Source of the DNA: Gnetum montanum | Lineage: Eukaryota > Streptophyta > Gnetopsida > Gnetales > Gnetaceae | DNA length: 32,416 nt | Reading direction: 5' to 3' | Assembly (NCBI GenBank): GCA_015680685.1 | Contig: MNCI01029043.1 | Location: 62,850-95,265 of the forward strand | Shown here: piece by piece, positions 1-10,070 of the stretch | Layout of the letters: each line of letters begins with the position of its first letter | Numbering within the stretch: position 1 is the stretch's first letter | Program-made: the position numbers and the translations under genes | Notes under the pieces: generated by a model | Told to the model about the DNA's origin: nothing | The model's database searches: none | What the model saw: only the letters and a program-made list of their open reading frames with translations

Positions 1-806
1 TTTTTGTTTTACAAATTTCTTTAACTTTTCTCGTTTTTGTTTTACATCATCGTTATACTTTTCCAATTTTTGTGTGTGTGTGTGTGATCCACCCTGTAAG
101 TTTGTCCCATAATAAGCATTCTTCATGATGGTATGAACTATTTTCATATTGATTGCTAGTGTTTGGTTTTTACCTTTAAGTCAAAATTTTGATACTAAGG
201 AATGTTTCTTTTGATATGGTAGGCAATGAGACCACTTCATCTGTCCATCCACCCATTTCTATGGTCTCTCTCGGCTTGGAAATGTATAGTCCCTTTCTAA
301 TAAGAACTTTAACGAATCAGTGACTGGGGATTTCTCAAACTAAGGAAGCACTTACGGATTGAAAAGGGTGTGACTTCAAAGGAACTTGATGCTTTTATGT
401 TGGTCATTCTCTTGGGTGGTTGAATGTTTCTTCTTGAGTTTTCTGCCATTCCGATGTTACCCAATTATCGGAAGCTGAGACAATAAAAATAAGAAGTCTT
501 TGCATGGTGTGGTTCTCATGCATAAAAACATAAAAAAGAAAAGAAAAGAAAAAACCAAGTGAGAATTCAAAGCACACCCCTTAGATGAATAAGCTTGGGC
601 TACAAGCATTGGTTATGGAACCAAAAGTGTTCCCTCTAACTAAGGCCCTTCTCGCTTTCCATTCTCTCCTTTGTTTCNATTAACATTTTGCAGTTAATTT
701 TATTTTGTTCATTTCCATATTGACATCCATTTCATCGATGCCATAGTTGTCGCTTTTTATCTATCTTTCTTACTCCTTTTCTTTCTCCATTCTAACGCTA
801 CCGGAG
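1..806 (+). other. E1 post-pol non-coding region
   Basis: This is the untranslated stretch between pol and the ORF3 intron. Positions 215-660 align by eye with 24010-24540 of E3 and about 9750-10200 of E2, including a tgaga/tgagt start, a conserved hairpin at 506-578 and the ccctctaactaagg block near 630. A TG microsatellite lies at 71-86. The LTR-like TATA region found upstream of ORF3 in E2 and E3 is not recognisable here, so 680-780 probably carries a deletion. No ORF is supported. Confidence 0.7.
506..578 (+). other. conserved 3' UTR hairpin (E1 copy)
   Basis: The 5' arm at 506-519 and the 3' arm at 559-578 can pair through GGTGTG/CACACC and TTCTCA/TGAGAA, with an A-rich loop between them. 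E2 (10020-10070) and E3 (24289-24349, 24383-24437) hold the same structure, but with TTCCAT/ATGGAA as the second helix. E1 therefore differs on both sides of the stem in a compensating way. A structured RNA signal in the genomic or 3' UTR RNA is an inference. Confidence 0.5.
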
Positions 807-1037
807 GTTCATGATTAGTCATGGGGGTATGGGGCCTAATTTTTTTGATTTTCTTCTAGCCCCGAAAATTTTTGATTTTCTTCCTAACCCCTACACCTTC
901 GGTAGTCATCATTAATATATTCCCAGATCCATATCAGCCATACCACAACCTAGCCAATGGACTTACACCAAAGCAAGGTATTAATTACATGATGATTCAA
1001 TTACCCTTGCTAATATAAGATTGTGTTGTGTGTGTAG
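807..1037 (+). other. E1 remnant of the ORF3 leader intron
   Basis: The donor region CCGGAG|GTTCAT begins at 807 and the acceptor TGTGTGTAG ends at 1037, giving 231 bp. Both edges align with the corresponding sites in E2 (11117, 11427) and E3 (25490, 25798). Just inside the donor is a tcatggggg tract, also shared with E2 and E3. The donor is weakened relative to E3 (GTAAGA). Splicing is inferred from conserved positions, not shown. Confidence 0.5.
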
Positions 1038-1384
1038 ATGGTGACCATGCAAACAACGGAGCAGATCTGGAGCAAACACTTGGAGTGGAGCTATGCTAGA
1101 AGCGACGATGCAAGGAGCAAGATCGATGGCGCGCTTACGGATGGGCAATGAAGGCGTAATCTTGGCGTTGGCAGTATCAAAAATTCTTTCTCTCTCTTTC
1201 TCAGCTGCCAACAAAGGCCTGATGTCATTGTAATAAGGTGTTCACCCTTGTTGTCATGAACACCAGTTTTGTCAAGTCTTGTAATAATGATCTGTTCACA
1301 TGTCATCCCATTAGTTCCATTCCCCTCAATAATTCCATACCTACCTAATATTATTGTAAGGAACTCAAGGATGAGTTTTCATTT
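1038..1384 (+). pseudogene. E1 remnant of ORF3 plus 3' untranslated tail
   Basis: After the acceptor-like site the sequence opens with an ATG (1038) aligned to the start of E2 exon 2, where both read atggtgacc/atgatgacc. It then diverges and reaches stops within about 40 codons. About 2.6 kb of ORF3 present in E2 and E3 is absent. From about 1345 the sequence rejoins the conserved pre-PPT block (ggaactcaaggatgagtttt), also found at 14450 and 28860. Positions 1040-1200 are CpG-rich compared with the rest of the internal region. I do not recognise a product. Confidence 0.4.
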
Positions 1385-1397
1385 AGTCATGGAGGTA
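1385..1397 (+). promoter_or_regulatory. polypurine tract, E1
   Basis: The sequence agtcatggaggta immediately precedes the LTR start TGATGAG. It aligns with 14488-14500 in E2 and 28885-28897 in E3. Its role is priming of plus-strand DNA synthesis during reverse transcription. The G-run is interrupted (ggagg against ggggg in the other copies). Confidence 0.75.
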
Positions 1398-1406
1398 TGA
1401 TGAGAC

Positions 1407-1498
1407 GCGATATCGCATGCACCGCGATATCACGTATGCGATATCGCAGCTGTCGCGATATTGCGTCGTCCCTTGCGATATCGCGTACGCGATATTGT
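1407..1498 (+). promoter_or_regulatory. array of six palindromic decamers in E1 U3
   Basis: GCGATATCGC or a one- or two-base variant occurs at 1407, 1424, 1438, 1455, 1475 and 1489, so start spacings are 17, 14, 17, 20 and 14 bp. Three copies are perfect palindromes (1407, 1438, 1475). The variants differ by C-to-T or G-to-A only. The array ends 17 bp before the TATA box, the place expected for enhancer sites. Binding by a dimeric DNA-binding protein is an inference. Confidence 0.8.
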
Positions 1499-1514
1499 GG
1501 TCTGCCGCCAAATC

Positions 1515-1522
1515 TATAAATA
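1515..1522 (+). promoter_or_regulatory. LTR TATA box, E1
   Basis: TATAAATA lies 117 bp inside the LTR. It corresponds to TATA boxes in the E3 5' LTR (16633), the E3 3' LTR (29022) and the E2 3' LTR (14628). Downstream bases (gtgacact at 1527, ctcattt at 1538) recur at the same offsets after the internal TATA of E2 (10961). Confidence 0.75.
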
Positions 1523-1688
1523 AGAGGTGACACTCCCCTCATTTCTCATCCTAGGCTAGAAGTAGCGAAACTCTGGCAGTTTAATCACTCCAGAGATAGA
1601 ATATTTTCCATGTGCCCGCAGTAGGAGTCCCCAAGTGAACGGATCTTTATTCGAGCAGCTTTGTACTTGAACGCAAGTTGTGTACGGA

Positions 1689-1694
1689 AATAAA
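1689..1694 (+). terminator. LTR polyadenylation signal, E1
   Basis: AATAAA sits 174 bp downstream of the LTR TATA box, the expected place for the R-region 3' end signal. The same site appears as AATAAA in the E2 3' LTR near 14810 and as aataag in E3. In E5 the copy is at the extreme right end of the window on the minus strand. Confidence 0.5.
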
Positions 1695-1783
1695 GATGAG
1701 CTTTGTGGATAAACCTTGTAGTGCATGTAATAGGTTTATTATATGTTATTTCTTACATGTTATTTATTACATGCATTAGCGTA

Positions 1784-1966
1784 GCATGAGTACGACTTGG
1801 TTACAAGCATTGACAAATGTGTACGGCTAACCAAGGAATCAGCTACTCATCGCGATTAGATTCTCTCACCCTTGTCTCCTAGAATGCAGGATGAGTACGA
1901 CTTGATTACGAGCATCTACGGATGTGTACGGCCAGTCAAGGAATCGGCTGCTCATCACGCTTAGGC
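1784..1966 (+). repeat. 105-bp-period tandem duplication within E1 LTR
   Basis: Two imperfect units, about 1784-1859 and 1889-1964, share gcatgagtacgactt-type starts, gtgtacggc, caaggaatc and ctcatc. The intervening bases contain ctctcacccttgtctcct. The inverted E5 LTR carries the same two units, so the duplication predates the split between these copies. Confidence 0.7.
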
Positions 1967-2378
1967 TAGTTAGGTGCCACAGTACGACCACTTCGAGCAC
2001 GTGCGTTACGTGTGGTGATCCTAATAACGATTAGCGTTTGGTAACCACAGTTGCATAGTTCAGGGTGTGTACGGTAAGTTGGAACGGATGCTGACACTAG
2101 TTAATTTAGACTTAGGACCTTAGTTGGAGTTAGTTAGTTTCTCAACCCTTCACCCTTTAGCATAGGAGATAAAACCAGAAAAGACAAAAAAAATCATATA
2201 CCTTGGACTTCCTTAACCATACACCGTGACAACAACAAGTAAGTCTAGAAAGACAACGAATGATTAACCCCAAGTTTTCCATGGGGCGTTTAGGCATTTA
2301 GTCTACGGAGTTCGACCGGATTGCACGTGCTACGCTCATTTCATATGGTTGAGTGTAGGGGTACCTCGCCACTCATCA

Positions 2379-3050
2379 GAGTGCATGTAGTGTGGATTCA
2401 AGTGATTGTACAACATTTAATTCAAATGCATTTGTACCTTAACACATTTGAATGAATGGAAATAAAATCAAGATTTATCCTATGCATTGTAGCACTTGGA
2501 CTAGCATAACTTTACTTTCTAGTAGTTTACTTTACATGCAATTTACTTTCTTATCGTTAAGCAATTAATATTATAGTTTATAAGTAATGTGAGTATGAAT
2601 ACTTCAAGCATAATATAATAACACTTAGTGATCCCATCAGTGGATACTTAGTACACCTAGTAGTATACACTTAGTTACCCAGTAGCATTAATACATGTTT
2701 AGGATATGTACAAAAAGTGAAAATGGATACTTTACATTAAGCTAGTTAGTTCATGAAGTAGTTAATTAGCTAGTTTATTTAAACATTAAATCTTTTTTCA
2801 CTTAATCATCTAGCAAGCATGAGAAAATAAAAAAAAGCATAAAAATAAATATCTTATGCCTCAACAACACTTAATCATAGGCAAAGATTTAATACAAGCA
2901 TGGATTGAAAAGACAATGACTCATAACTACATAATTCACCATCTAGGAATATCAACTACTTAGGTAAATAAGTTCACCAAATTTGACCAGATCCAAGGTA
3001 CACACTAGTGATTCATATGGTTGAGTATAGGGAATACTTGTTGCTCATCA
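2379..3050 (+). repeat. E2 5' LTR, 3' portion
   Basis: It aligns end to end with 14728-15395 of the E2 3' LTR: shared blocks include ggattcaag-gattgtacaa, ggactagcata and tactttctag, and it terminates in GCTCATCA. The left boundary at 2379 is the E1 insertion point. U3 with its TATA box is therefore missing from this side. Confidence 0.88.
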
Positions 3051-3051
3051 T

Positions 3052-3069
3052 TGATGTCATTATTGGTCA
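3052..3069 (+). promoter_or_regulatory. primer-binding site, E2 (decayed tRNA-Asp type)
   Basis: One base after the LTR end lies tgatgtcattattggtca. Compared with the complement of the plant tRNA-Asp 3' end (tggcgccgttgccgggga), 9 of 18 positions match, and 7 of the 9 mismatches are C-to-T or G-to-A. E4 (15656) and E3 (17395) give the same reading. Minus-strand synthesis would have started here. Confidence 0.6.
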
Positions 3070-3206
3070 CTTAGTTTAACTAAGTGCACTAAATATTAGT
3101 AGATAGTGAACTCATATAAAGTTGTTGTAAGGAAAACATGATGAATTATCTTTCATACAAAATGATAATAATATTCTATAAAGGAAACTTTATCAAAATT
3201 ACTAAA

Positions 3207-5750
3207 ATGGCTTCTTCTCGTAGGAATGACTCACCCCACATGTTAATGATTCCAATCAACAACATGACAAATCCATGAGAACTATTGGTGAAAGACCTCA
3301 ACAGCTGAAAATGGTCTATGCACATCTAGATCTCTACTATATGGATTTCACCTTCATTCTCCATCAAGATGAACAACTATGTTGGAGGAATATGCAGGAT
3401 AATATTTTTTTACTTCCTAATTGGCCTATTCCCATAATGCTCATGGTAAATCTCTTAAAACTAGGAATCAAATCATCTAGCCTAGAGTATGAGGTAATAG
3501 GCCATACCTCTAGAGCTATCAGCTAATAAATGCTCAGCTAAGGAAAGATCAATGCATTAAGGCATACTATAAAGCCTCCAAGATCAAGAAGGCCCCAACA
3601 TCATTGTTTCTATAGTTAAAAAAGGAGGGCTGTGAATTTTTTTTAGGGTAATCTCAACATCATGATTCTCCTCCTTTTGGTGATGAAGACACACGTTACC
3701 AATGGTTGTAATCAATCTTAGAGAATAACTAGGATGAAAGGAGAATAGAGTACAAAACTATGAGAACTTCAAGATAAAGATCTCCTAGTCATTCATTAAA
3801 AGAAAAATAAAAATACAAAGAAAAGAAAAAAGAATGATCAAAGGATCATAGAAGAAGGGCTAGTAGACACCACTATCCTAGCCCTCCACCTTCATCATCC
3901 TTCTCATTGTCAAACTCTGATAGGAAGGATCATGGCCAAGATTGAAGGAGGAATGATCAGGACTGAGATGAAGGTGATCAAAAATCCCATCATAATGACA
4001 GGGAAAGGGAGCATAGTCAATTACAAGAGGAAGAGGAGCATCATCAAGAATGAAAGCACAATAGGTCACATCATAGGAGACATGGCCATGATAGGGATCA
4101 CCATGAATGTAATAACTATGATGAACCATTGCTTACTATAAGGAACATGCTTAACATTTTAGAAGCATTTCAAATTTCTACTAGGCATCAAAGGAATAGT
4201 AGAATTAAATAGCTTGACATGAACAATATCCCTAAGTTTGAAAGAGGGCCAGATGCTGATTTGTAACATCACTTACAAGCCTTCCATGATGCTTGTTCCT
4301 TGCAAAACATTGAGAATTAGTGACAAAAGTTCAAACTATTCCCATGGACACTTATCAAAGAAGCTACAAGTTAGTATCGGTCCTTGGAGTTGGAATCCAT
4401 TTGTAGATGAAGTACAATGCTAGAGCTATTTAATGATAAGTACTAGATGTACTCCAGGATGTCTAACCTGAGAAAAAAATCCAAGGTTGAAAACCAAATA
4501 ATCAAAAATCCTTGAATATAGCCTTGGGTAGGTATTACTCTCTTTTACATCGATACCCAAGTGATGGGTTTTCTCAAAGGGAGAAAATTCACCACATAGT
4601 AGATGAGCTCTAAAATAAAACTAGAGAAACTCTTGGAGTCTATGTCCAACAGAGACTTTTAGAAAATTCAAAATTTGATTGATTAGGTGGAAAAGGAAGA
4701 AGGAAAGTTGAAAAAGTGAGAAAGTGTAGAGGAATATAATAGGGATCTCGCCATTCACAAGAGGGAGGTATGTTTTTGTGAGTCAAAGTAGGAAGCACCA
4801 CTAGATAAAGTGATGTAAAGAAAAATCTTATTGTTTTAAAAATCTATTACAAAAGTATCAACTACGATGGATAAAATATAGGACTTATTGGATGAGAAGT
4901 TTCCAACTACTTTCAAGAATATGAAGAAGAAAATGAAGCAAGGAAATAGAGATTGAGATAGAAGAAAGAGGAAAGATACAAGTAGGGACTACTATCAATA
5001 AAAAGGTAAGGCTACAATAGTTGATGAGGTTGTAGATTCAGAAACAAATGACAAAGGATGTGACATCTATCAATATGAACATCCTAAGAGATGTTATCCT
5101 GTAGTGTCACATTTGTAAGAATTTGGGGTGTACATGTTAAATCCAAAATTAGCAAGAAGGAAACCACCTAAGAGATTTCCTTATCCACAAGGTAATTATC
5201 AGGAATAGTTTCACTCATCAATATTATCCAAGTGGAGCACCACCTCAACCTTAGGAGTAGTATTAGTAATGGAAAAATCCATAGTTGTGGGGGATGCCAC
5301 CATTAAGGTAGAAATATCCTTATCAATAGTTGGATCCATATGGATATTATGTCCAACAACTTGTATCTCCTTGTGGCACTCTAAGCCATACTCCTTTCTC
5401 CCACCACTACTATCTTGCATAATATCATAGAATACTTGCTCTGTGAACCAAGTCTCCTTTCACTTATCCTCCTCTGTATCCATCAGCTCGCCTTGAACCC
5501 TCTAATGTTACTCCCTTGTTACATGCATCACCTATGCAAGGGGAAATTTCATTGTAGCCTCAATAATGAAATGCAATGAGGGCTATGAACTTCTAATTAG
5601 ATTACCATCCAAGTGGTTTTGAGCATAATTTATGAAAGAATGTTTTCATCAAACTAATAATCAAACTAAACCCTCATAGACACATATGAATACTAATGTT
5701 ACATCAATTGCTTCTCAAGTTACCATTGAGTAGCCTTCAAACCAAAAGTT
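3207..5750 (+). pseudogene. gag: E2 gag (broken)
   Basis: The start ATG at 3207 lies in the context aaaATG, shared with E3 (17546) and E4 (15786). Readable pieces in order are: an N-terminal block ending in FTFILHQDEQLCW (about 3350-3395); a D/E/H/R-rich hydrophilic linker (about 3900-4120); the capsid-like retrotransposon Gag segment (about 4205-4650) with LFNDKY and SNLRKKIQG; a YEHPK segment (near 5070); and a Q/Y/P-rich tail (about 5180-5560). No CCHC knuckle is visible. Many in-frame stops and several frameshifts are present. The protein would have formed the cytoplasmic virus-like particle. Confidence 0.75.
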
Positions 5751-6300
5751 CCTATATGTACATCCTATCATGTTGACTCATGCAGTAATAGATTGGGTCA
5801 AGTTAATACATATTCCTAGGAATTTATTTAATCCTAAGAGTCGTCTAATTTATTTACACATTGTAGGAAATGATCCATGCAAGGCTTTGTTGGACTCATG
5901 TTCCAGGTGAACTTAATTTCCTAAGAGATGTATAAGACTTGGAACCTACCTTCACTCAAGAAATGAAATATCAAATTGGAGCTTGCAAATCAATCCATCA
6001 CTATTCCTTTGGGATTTGTAAAGAATATTGTGATCATCATTTGTAGTTGGTCATATCCAATAGATTTCCTAGTAATCCACGTGGATAATTATAACGGGAA
6101 CTTTCCTATTGTCATGGGAATGGCTTGGCTTAACATAATTGGTGCCAAGATGGGGATTAGAGATCTTTCCTTGGAAATCTCCAAGGGAAATGAATTTGGA
6201 AAGATAGAGAAGAGGTGAGTTCCATGCATCACATCTAGTGAAACACAATGCCATTTTGTGTAAAAGATATGGTTCATAAAAAGTACATCCATCACAACGT
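5750..6300 (+). pseudogene. E2 aspartic protease (broken)
   Basis: The stretch KALLDSCS (about 5880-5905) aligns with the active-site loop of retroelement proteases. The Gly expected after Asp-Ser reads Cys, and a stop follows within two codons. The C-terminal half is open at 5976-6218, with IPLGFVKNI, SYPIDFLVIHVDNY and FPIVMGMAWL, the fold's second half seen in Athila/Tat elements. Its role was to cut the Gag-Pol polyprotein during particle maturation. It is inactive as read. Confidence 0.7.
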
Positions 6301-6539
6301 GTAAGAAATATGTTGAGACATCAAGTATTCAAAGATGCCTATATGCAGCAACCACAAAACATGAAGGTACCTAGTGGTTGACAATAAATGATAACACTCC
6401 TTTAACAATATGCATTGAACTAGTGGAGCTTCTCACAAGTGCTTAGATTGAAAACATAAATGAAATGGAGTAAATTCATAACCAAATCTTCCACGAGGAT
6501 GCAAAAATGGAATGGGAAGAGTTGGAAATATTTGATCAT

Positions 6540-7500
6540 TTTAAGTAGGAGCCCCTTGAACTCAAGACTTTACCAAAAACATTAAAGTATGTTTTCTTTG
6601 ATAATGGCAAGCTAGTAATTATCAATTCCAATCTTACAAAAGAATAAAAGAATAAGCTAATACAAGTTATAAACAAATGGCCAACAAATTTTTCCTAGTC
6701 ATATCATGAGTTAACCAAAATAGATATGTACATATGCTAGCATCAAATCTATATAGACTCCTCTATCAAGCTAAGAAGGTGGACGTAGAGGAGACTAAAT
6801 CCAAAGCTTAATTAAGTTATAAACGATAAAGTGGAACAACTACTTAAGACAAGATTTATCTATCCTGTAGTAGATAGTGAGTGGATAAGTCCACTCATTA
6901 TTATGCTAAAGAAATGAGGACAACTGAGAGTTTTTATAGACTTTAGGATATTGAATATTGCTACAGTTAAAGATCATTTTTCATTATTATTTGTGGACAA
7001 GGTACTAGATAGAATTGTAAGACCCAATTACCATAGCTTTTTGGATGATTGTAGTGGCTATAACCAAATTTAGATAATACCAAAAGACCAAGTTGAGATG
7101 ACTCTCACAAGTTCCTAGGGGACTTTTCCATATAAAAAGATGTTCTTTGGCCTTTGTAATGCTCTTGTAACTTTCCAACACCTGATATTAAGCATCTTTC
7201 AATAACAGATTCGTAGTGGTATGGAAGTCTTCATAGATGACTTCTTAATCTATGATACTAGATTTGGACAAGAATTGGACAATCTAGAGTAGGTGATGAA
7301 ATGATGTGTGGAGACAAACCTGCAACTCAACTAGAAAAAGAACCACTTAGTGGTCCAAGATGGCATTATCTTAGGGCACCAAATTTTAGGAAAATGGATT
7401 AAGGTGGATCTAGAAAAAGGATGAGTCATCCAAGTAATAACCAAGAAACCTCAAATGGTAAAAAAATGTGAGATTATTCCTTTTCCATACTTGTTACTAT
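6540..7500 (+). pseudogene. E2 reverse transcriptase (broken)
   Basis: RT segments can be followed through stops: SEWISPLII (about 6880-6905), a FRILNIATVKDHF block (about 6940-6980), SFLDDCSGYNQI (about 7040-7070), and the catalytic FIDDF at 7230-7244, where both Asp are retained. A LGH block (about 7370) and KVDLEK (about 7400) follow. The F-x-D-D form is typical of Athila/Tat rather than of chromoviruses (usually YxDD). Stops are almost all TAG/TAA where E3 has CAG, CAA or TGG. It synthesised cDNA from element RNA. Confidence 0.82.
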
Positions 7501-7559
7501 AGGTACTTCATAGAGAATTTCTCTAAAATTTCCAAGTCACTAGTGGAGCTTACAAAGAA

Positions 7560-8110
7560 AGATGTGGATTATGAATGGACCAAGGAATGTGAGCTAGCAT
7601 TCCAACAACTAAAATAGAAGCTCATAGAAACTCCAATTTTATGCAACCCAAATTGGTCTAAGCCATCCCATGTAATGATAGATGCATCTAACTATGCATT
7701 GGGATTAATGCTTACATAAATGAATGACAAGAAAGATTCACACTATATATATTGTGCAAACAGAAGCATTATGGATGCACAAATTAACTAGAACACCATT
7801 GATAAAGAACTTATAGCTATGGTGTATGCCTTGGACAAATTTAGGCACTATGTTCTTGCATATCTAATTTTTGTGCACACCAATCATAATGCTTTCCATT
7901 CCTTAATGAACAAGCTAGTGGTTAGTCCTCATGTTCTACAGTGACTAGTAGTCTTACAAGAATTTGACCTTATCATGGTGGATAGGAAAGGAACCAAGAA
8001 CATAGTGGCTAATCATTTATCTCAGTTAAGATGGGATAGCAAGGAGGATGAAGAATCCTTATCTAATCAATTCCTAGATGAACTCCTCTTTGTTAAGTCC
8101 ATTGAAGTCA
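7560..8110 (+). pseudogene. E2 RNase H (broken)
   Basis: The domain follows RT directly. The first catalytic Asp is retained in DASNYALG (about 7680-7705) and the Glu in KELIAMVYALDKF (about 7805-7845). The third acidic position reads Asn in HTNHNA (about 7880), a G-to-A change. The domain closes with an open piece at 7975-8178 containing VDRKGTKNIVANHLSQL. It degraded the RNA strand during reverse transcription. It is predicted dead because of the Asn substitution and the stops. Confidence 0.78.
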
Positions 8111-8279
8111 AGGACCAAAGTTTACCAATTGGTATGATTAGTTCCTCTCCTATCTTCTCACATAGGACAATCTCGTAGAATGGGATGATAAGTAGAATTA
8201 ACACTTTATTTACCAGGTTAAGCATTATATTGGGATTCAAGGTAACCATTACAAGGTTTATCCCGATGGCCTAGTTCAA

Positions 8280-9400
8280 TGGTGTGTGATGTAAATTAGC
8301 TACAGATCCTCTAGGATACTCATGAAGGTCCTTGTAAAGACCACTACATAGGAAGAAGGATGGATAGAATAATGTTCATGGTAGAATACTTTTGGCCAAG
8401 AATCTTCAAAGATGCTTGCAATATCTCCCGTTCATGCGAATGATGTCAACGAGATGGAGGAATGACTGTATGAATTAAAGGATTCCAAGACTAGATCTAA
8501 TCACTAGAGTCTTTTGATCTTTGAGGAATTAACTTCATGGGATCCATCAATCCCATGTTATATGGAAAGTCCTACATCATAGTTGCTTTTGACTACTATA
8601 TCAAATGGACTAAAGTTGTAGCTATGTATGATTGTATATCTACTACTATAGCTTGGTTTATACAACAATATGTGGTAAATAGGTTTGGTGTATCTAGAGA
8701 ACTCATTTCAAATAATGGAACATATTTTATAGGGTCTAATTTTAGGTAATTGATGCAATGTTTAAGGATGCAACATAAATTTACAACCTTCTATTACCCC
8801 CAAGCCAACAGTCAAGCTAAGATCACCAATAGGGAGATTACTAGAATTCTAACATGAATTATTAGTAGATATAGGAAGGACTGGAGCACCAAACTTAATT
8901 ATGTTCTTTGGGCATATTGTTCAACTTGGAAGCTTCCTATTGGCTAATCTTCCTATGAGTTAGTGTATAGAAATTTACTTAAACTTCCAATCCAAGATAA
9001 AATCCATACACTCACAACAGTCTATGAGCTTGACTTAGACATTAATCTAGCTCAAAAATAATGTCTTATAACACTTAATTTGCTAGATGAAAATTTATGA
9101 ATAGTTTGATGATGAACAAAGTGTACAAGAAATACCATAAATAATGTCATGATGCATAGATAAGAAAGATTACATTTCAACCTAGTGATAAGATTCTCTA
9201 CTAGAATTTCATGCATGTATCACAATGCATTAAGTTCCAAACATTATGGAAATGACATTACTTCATCCATTCAACTTTTCCTTTTGAGGTCATGACAATG
9301 TATAACCCAACCAATCCTAAAAAACATATGTTAGTCAACATACAACAACTTAAGCCATTTCTAGAATTTAAAGTAATTGGCAACACTAACACCTCTGTGT
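8280..9400 (+). pseudogene. E2 integrase (broken)
   Basis: The HHCC region spans about 8320-8450 and includes the Cys pair SCE-CQ. The catalytic core starts near 8530. The first Asp position reads Asn (INFMGS) and the second reads Asn (LISNNGTYF, about 8700-8726), while the third acidic position is Lys (SQAKITNREI, about 8810). All three are consistent with G-to-A decay. The C-terminal region continues to about 9400 and matches E3. Integrase would have inserted the cDNA in the nucleus, leaving 5-bp target duplications. Confidence 0.8.
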
Positions 9401-9443
9401 AGGAATAAGCATGCTCTATTTTTTAGATCTCCTCCTCTTGACT

Positions 9444-9460
9444 TAGTTATGGGGGAGATG
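9444..9460 (+). promoter_or_regulatory. internal PPT-like tract, E2
   Basis: The sequence tagttatgggggagatgg begins the non-coding region just after pol. It closely resembles the true PPT of E2 (agttgtgggggca) and is matched at the same place in E3 (23651-23667). A second plus-strand priming site is an inference. Confidence 0.4.
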
Positions 9461-10019
9461 GTCATCCATCCTAACATCTTGATGAGGCTAACCAATTTTT
9501 CACCTTTTTTTACAGTGTTATTTATATGTTTTCCATTTTCTTGAATATTTTATTTATTTTTTCTTTTCTTTTCTTCTCTATTAATTTCATTTAGTATTAT
9601 TGGAAATCTTTGATTTTGTTCATTACTATTATAAATTTTAGAAAGTTGTTCAAGAAAACTATCAATATTATGATTGATTAATCAAAGAGTGAAATTTTAG
9701 CCTTGGATTATGTTCTCTACTAAAAATATATCAATTTTTTTGTGGTATTAGGTAATGAGTTTATGACATTGAACCATTCCATTTTTTCCATGAAAAATTC
9801 GTATCTTGGAAGCATGAAGGTTCTTTTACATCACAACTAAAAGTAACCAATGATCCTGTTACCCAATGAATTAGGAAAGGACCAAGTGGAAATAGAAAAG
9901 GGTATGATCTCAAGGGGATTTGATGTGTTTTTCTCTCAACTTCCTTCTTAAGTTCTATGTTACTTCACTAGTATATCATCACTCCTATTATTGACCATAA
10001 AAGAAATATTTCTTTGCAT

Positions 10020-10070
10020 GGTGTGGCTTCCATGAAAAAAAAACAACAAGAATGGAAATTCAAAGCACAT
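10020..10070 (+). other. conserved 3' UTR hairpin (E2 copy)
   Basis: The 5' arm (10020-10033) contains GGTGTGG and TTCCAT; the 3' arm (10052-10070) contains ATGGAA and AAAGCACA. The loop is A-rich. The last pair of the lower helix is weakened here (cacat for cacacc). Confidence 0.45.

Larger units (their letters stand above)
1..2378 (+). mobile_element. E1: 3' part of a gypsy/Athila-like LTR retrotransposon
   Basis: Positions 1-1397 are the region downstream of pol, collinear with 9700-14500 of E2 and 23960-28897 of E3. They are followed by a polypurine tract and a 981-bp 3' LTR. The 5' part lies outside the window. The element ends in CTCATCA at 2378, and the next base resumes the middle of an E2-type LTR, so E1 is inserted in the E2 5' LTR. 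The expected target duplication is gagtg (2379-2383), but its partner is off the left edge. E1 lacks nearly all of ORF3. Its LTR keeps many CpGs, so it is among the youngest insertions here. Confidence 0.88.
1398..2378 (+). repeat. E1 3' LTR (981 bp)
   Basis: It starts TGATGAG and ends CTCATCA, a 7-bp terminal inverted repeat containing the canonical TG...CA. U3 carries six copies of a palindromic decamer (1407-1498), then a TATA box at 1515, an AATAAA at 1689 and a 105-bp-period tandem duplication (1784-1966). The last 35 bp (atggttgagtgtagggg...) are shared with all other LTRs in the window. An inverted copy, about 90% identical by eye, forms the right edge at 31710-32416. I count about 50 CpGs by eye, far more than in the other LTRs, which points to recent insertion. 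Confidence 0.9.

Noticed and set aside
71-86. TG dinucleotide run as a regulatory element
   Set aside because: It is a short microsatellite absent from the equivalent place in E2 and E3.
981-1214. Minus-strand open frame of 77 codons in a CpG-rich patch, as a captured host gene
   Set aside because: The plus strand aligns at its edge with the ORF3 acceptor and start of E2, so the patch is part of the element. I recognise no protein family in the minus-strand frame.
1407-1498. Palindrome array as a CRISPR-like repeat
   Set aside because: Units are 10 bp with 4-10 bp gaps, inside an LTR promoter in a plant genome; there are no spacers of CRISPR size.
3878-4141. Open frames on both strands over the Gag linker
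   Set aside because: They are shadows of the true Gag frame, which reads as a His/Arg/Asp-rich linker and leads into the conserved DEPLL block.
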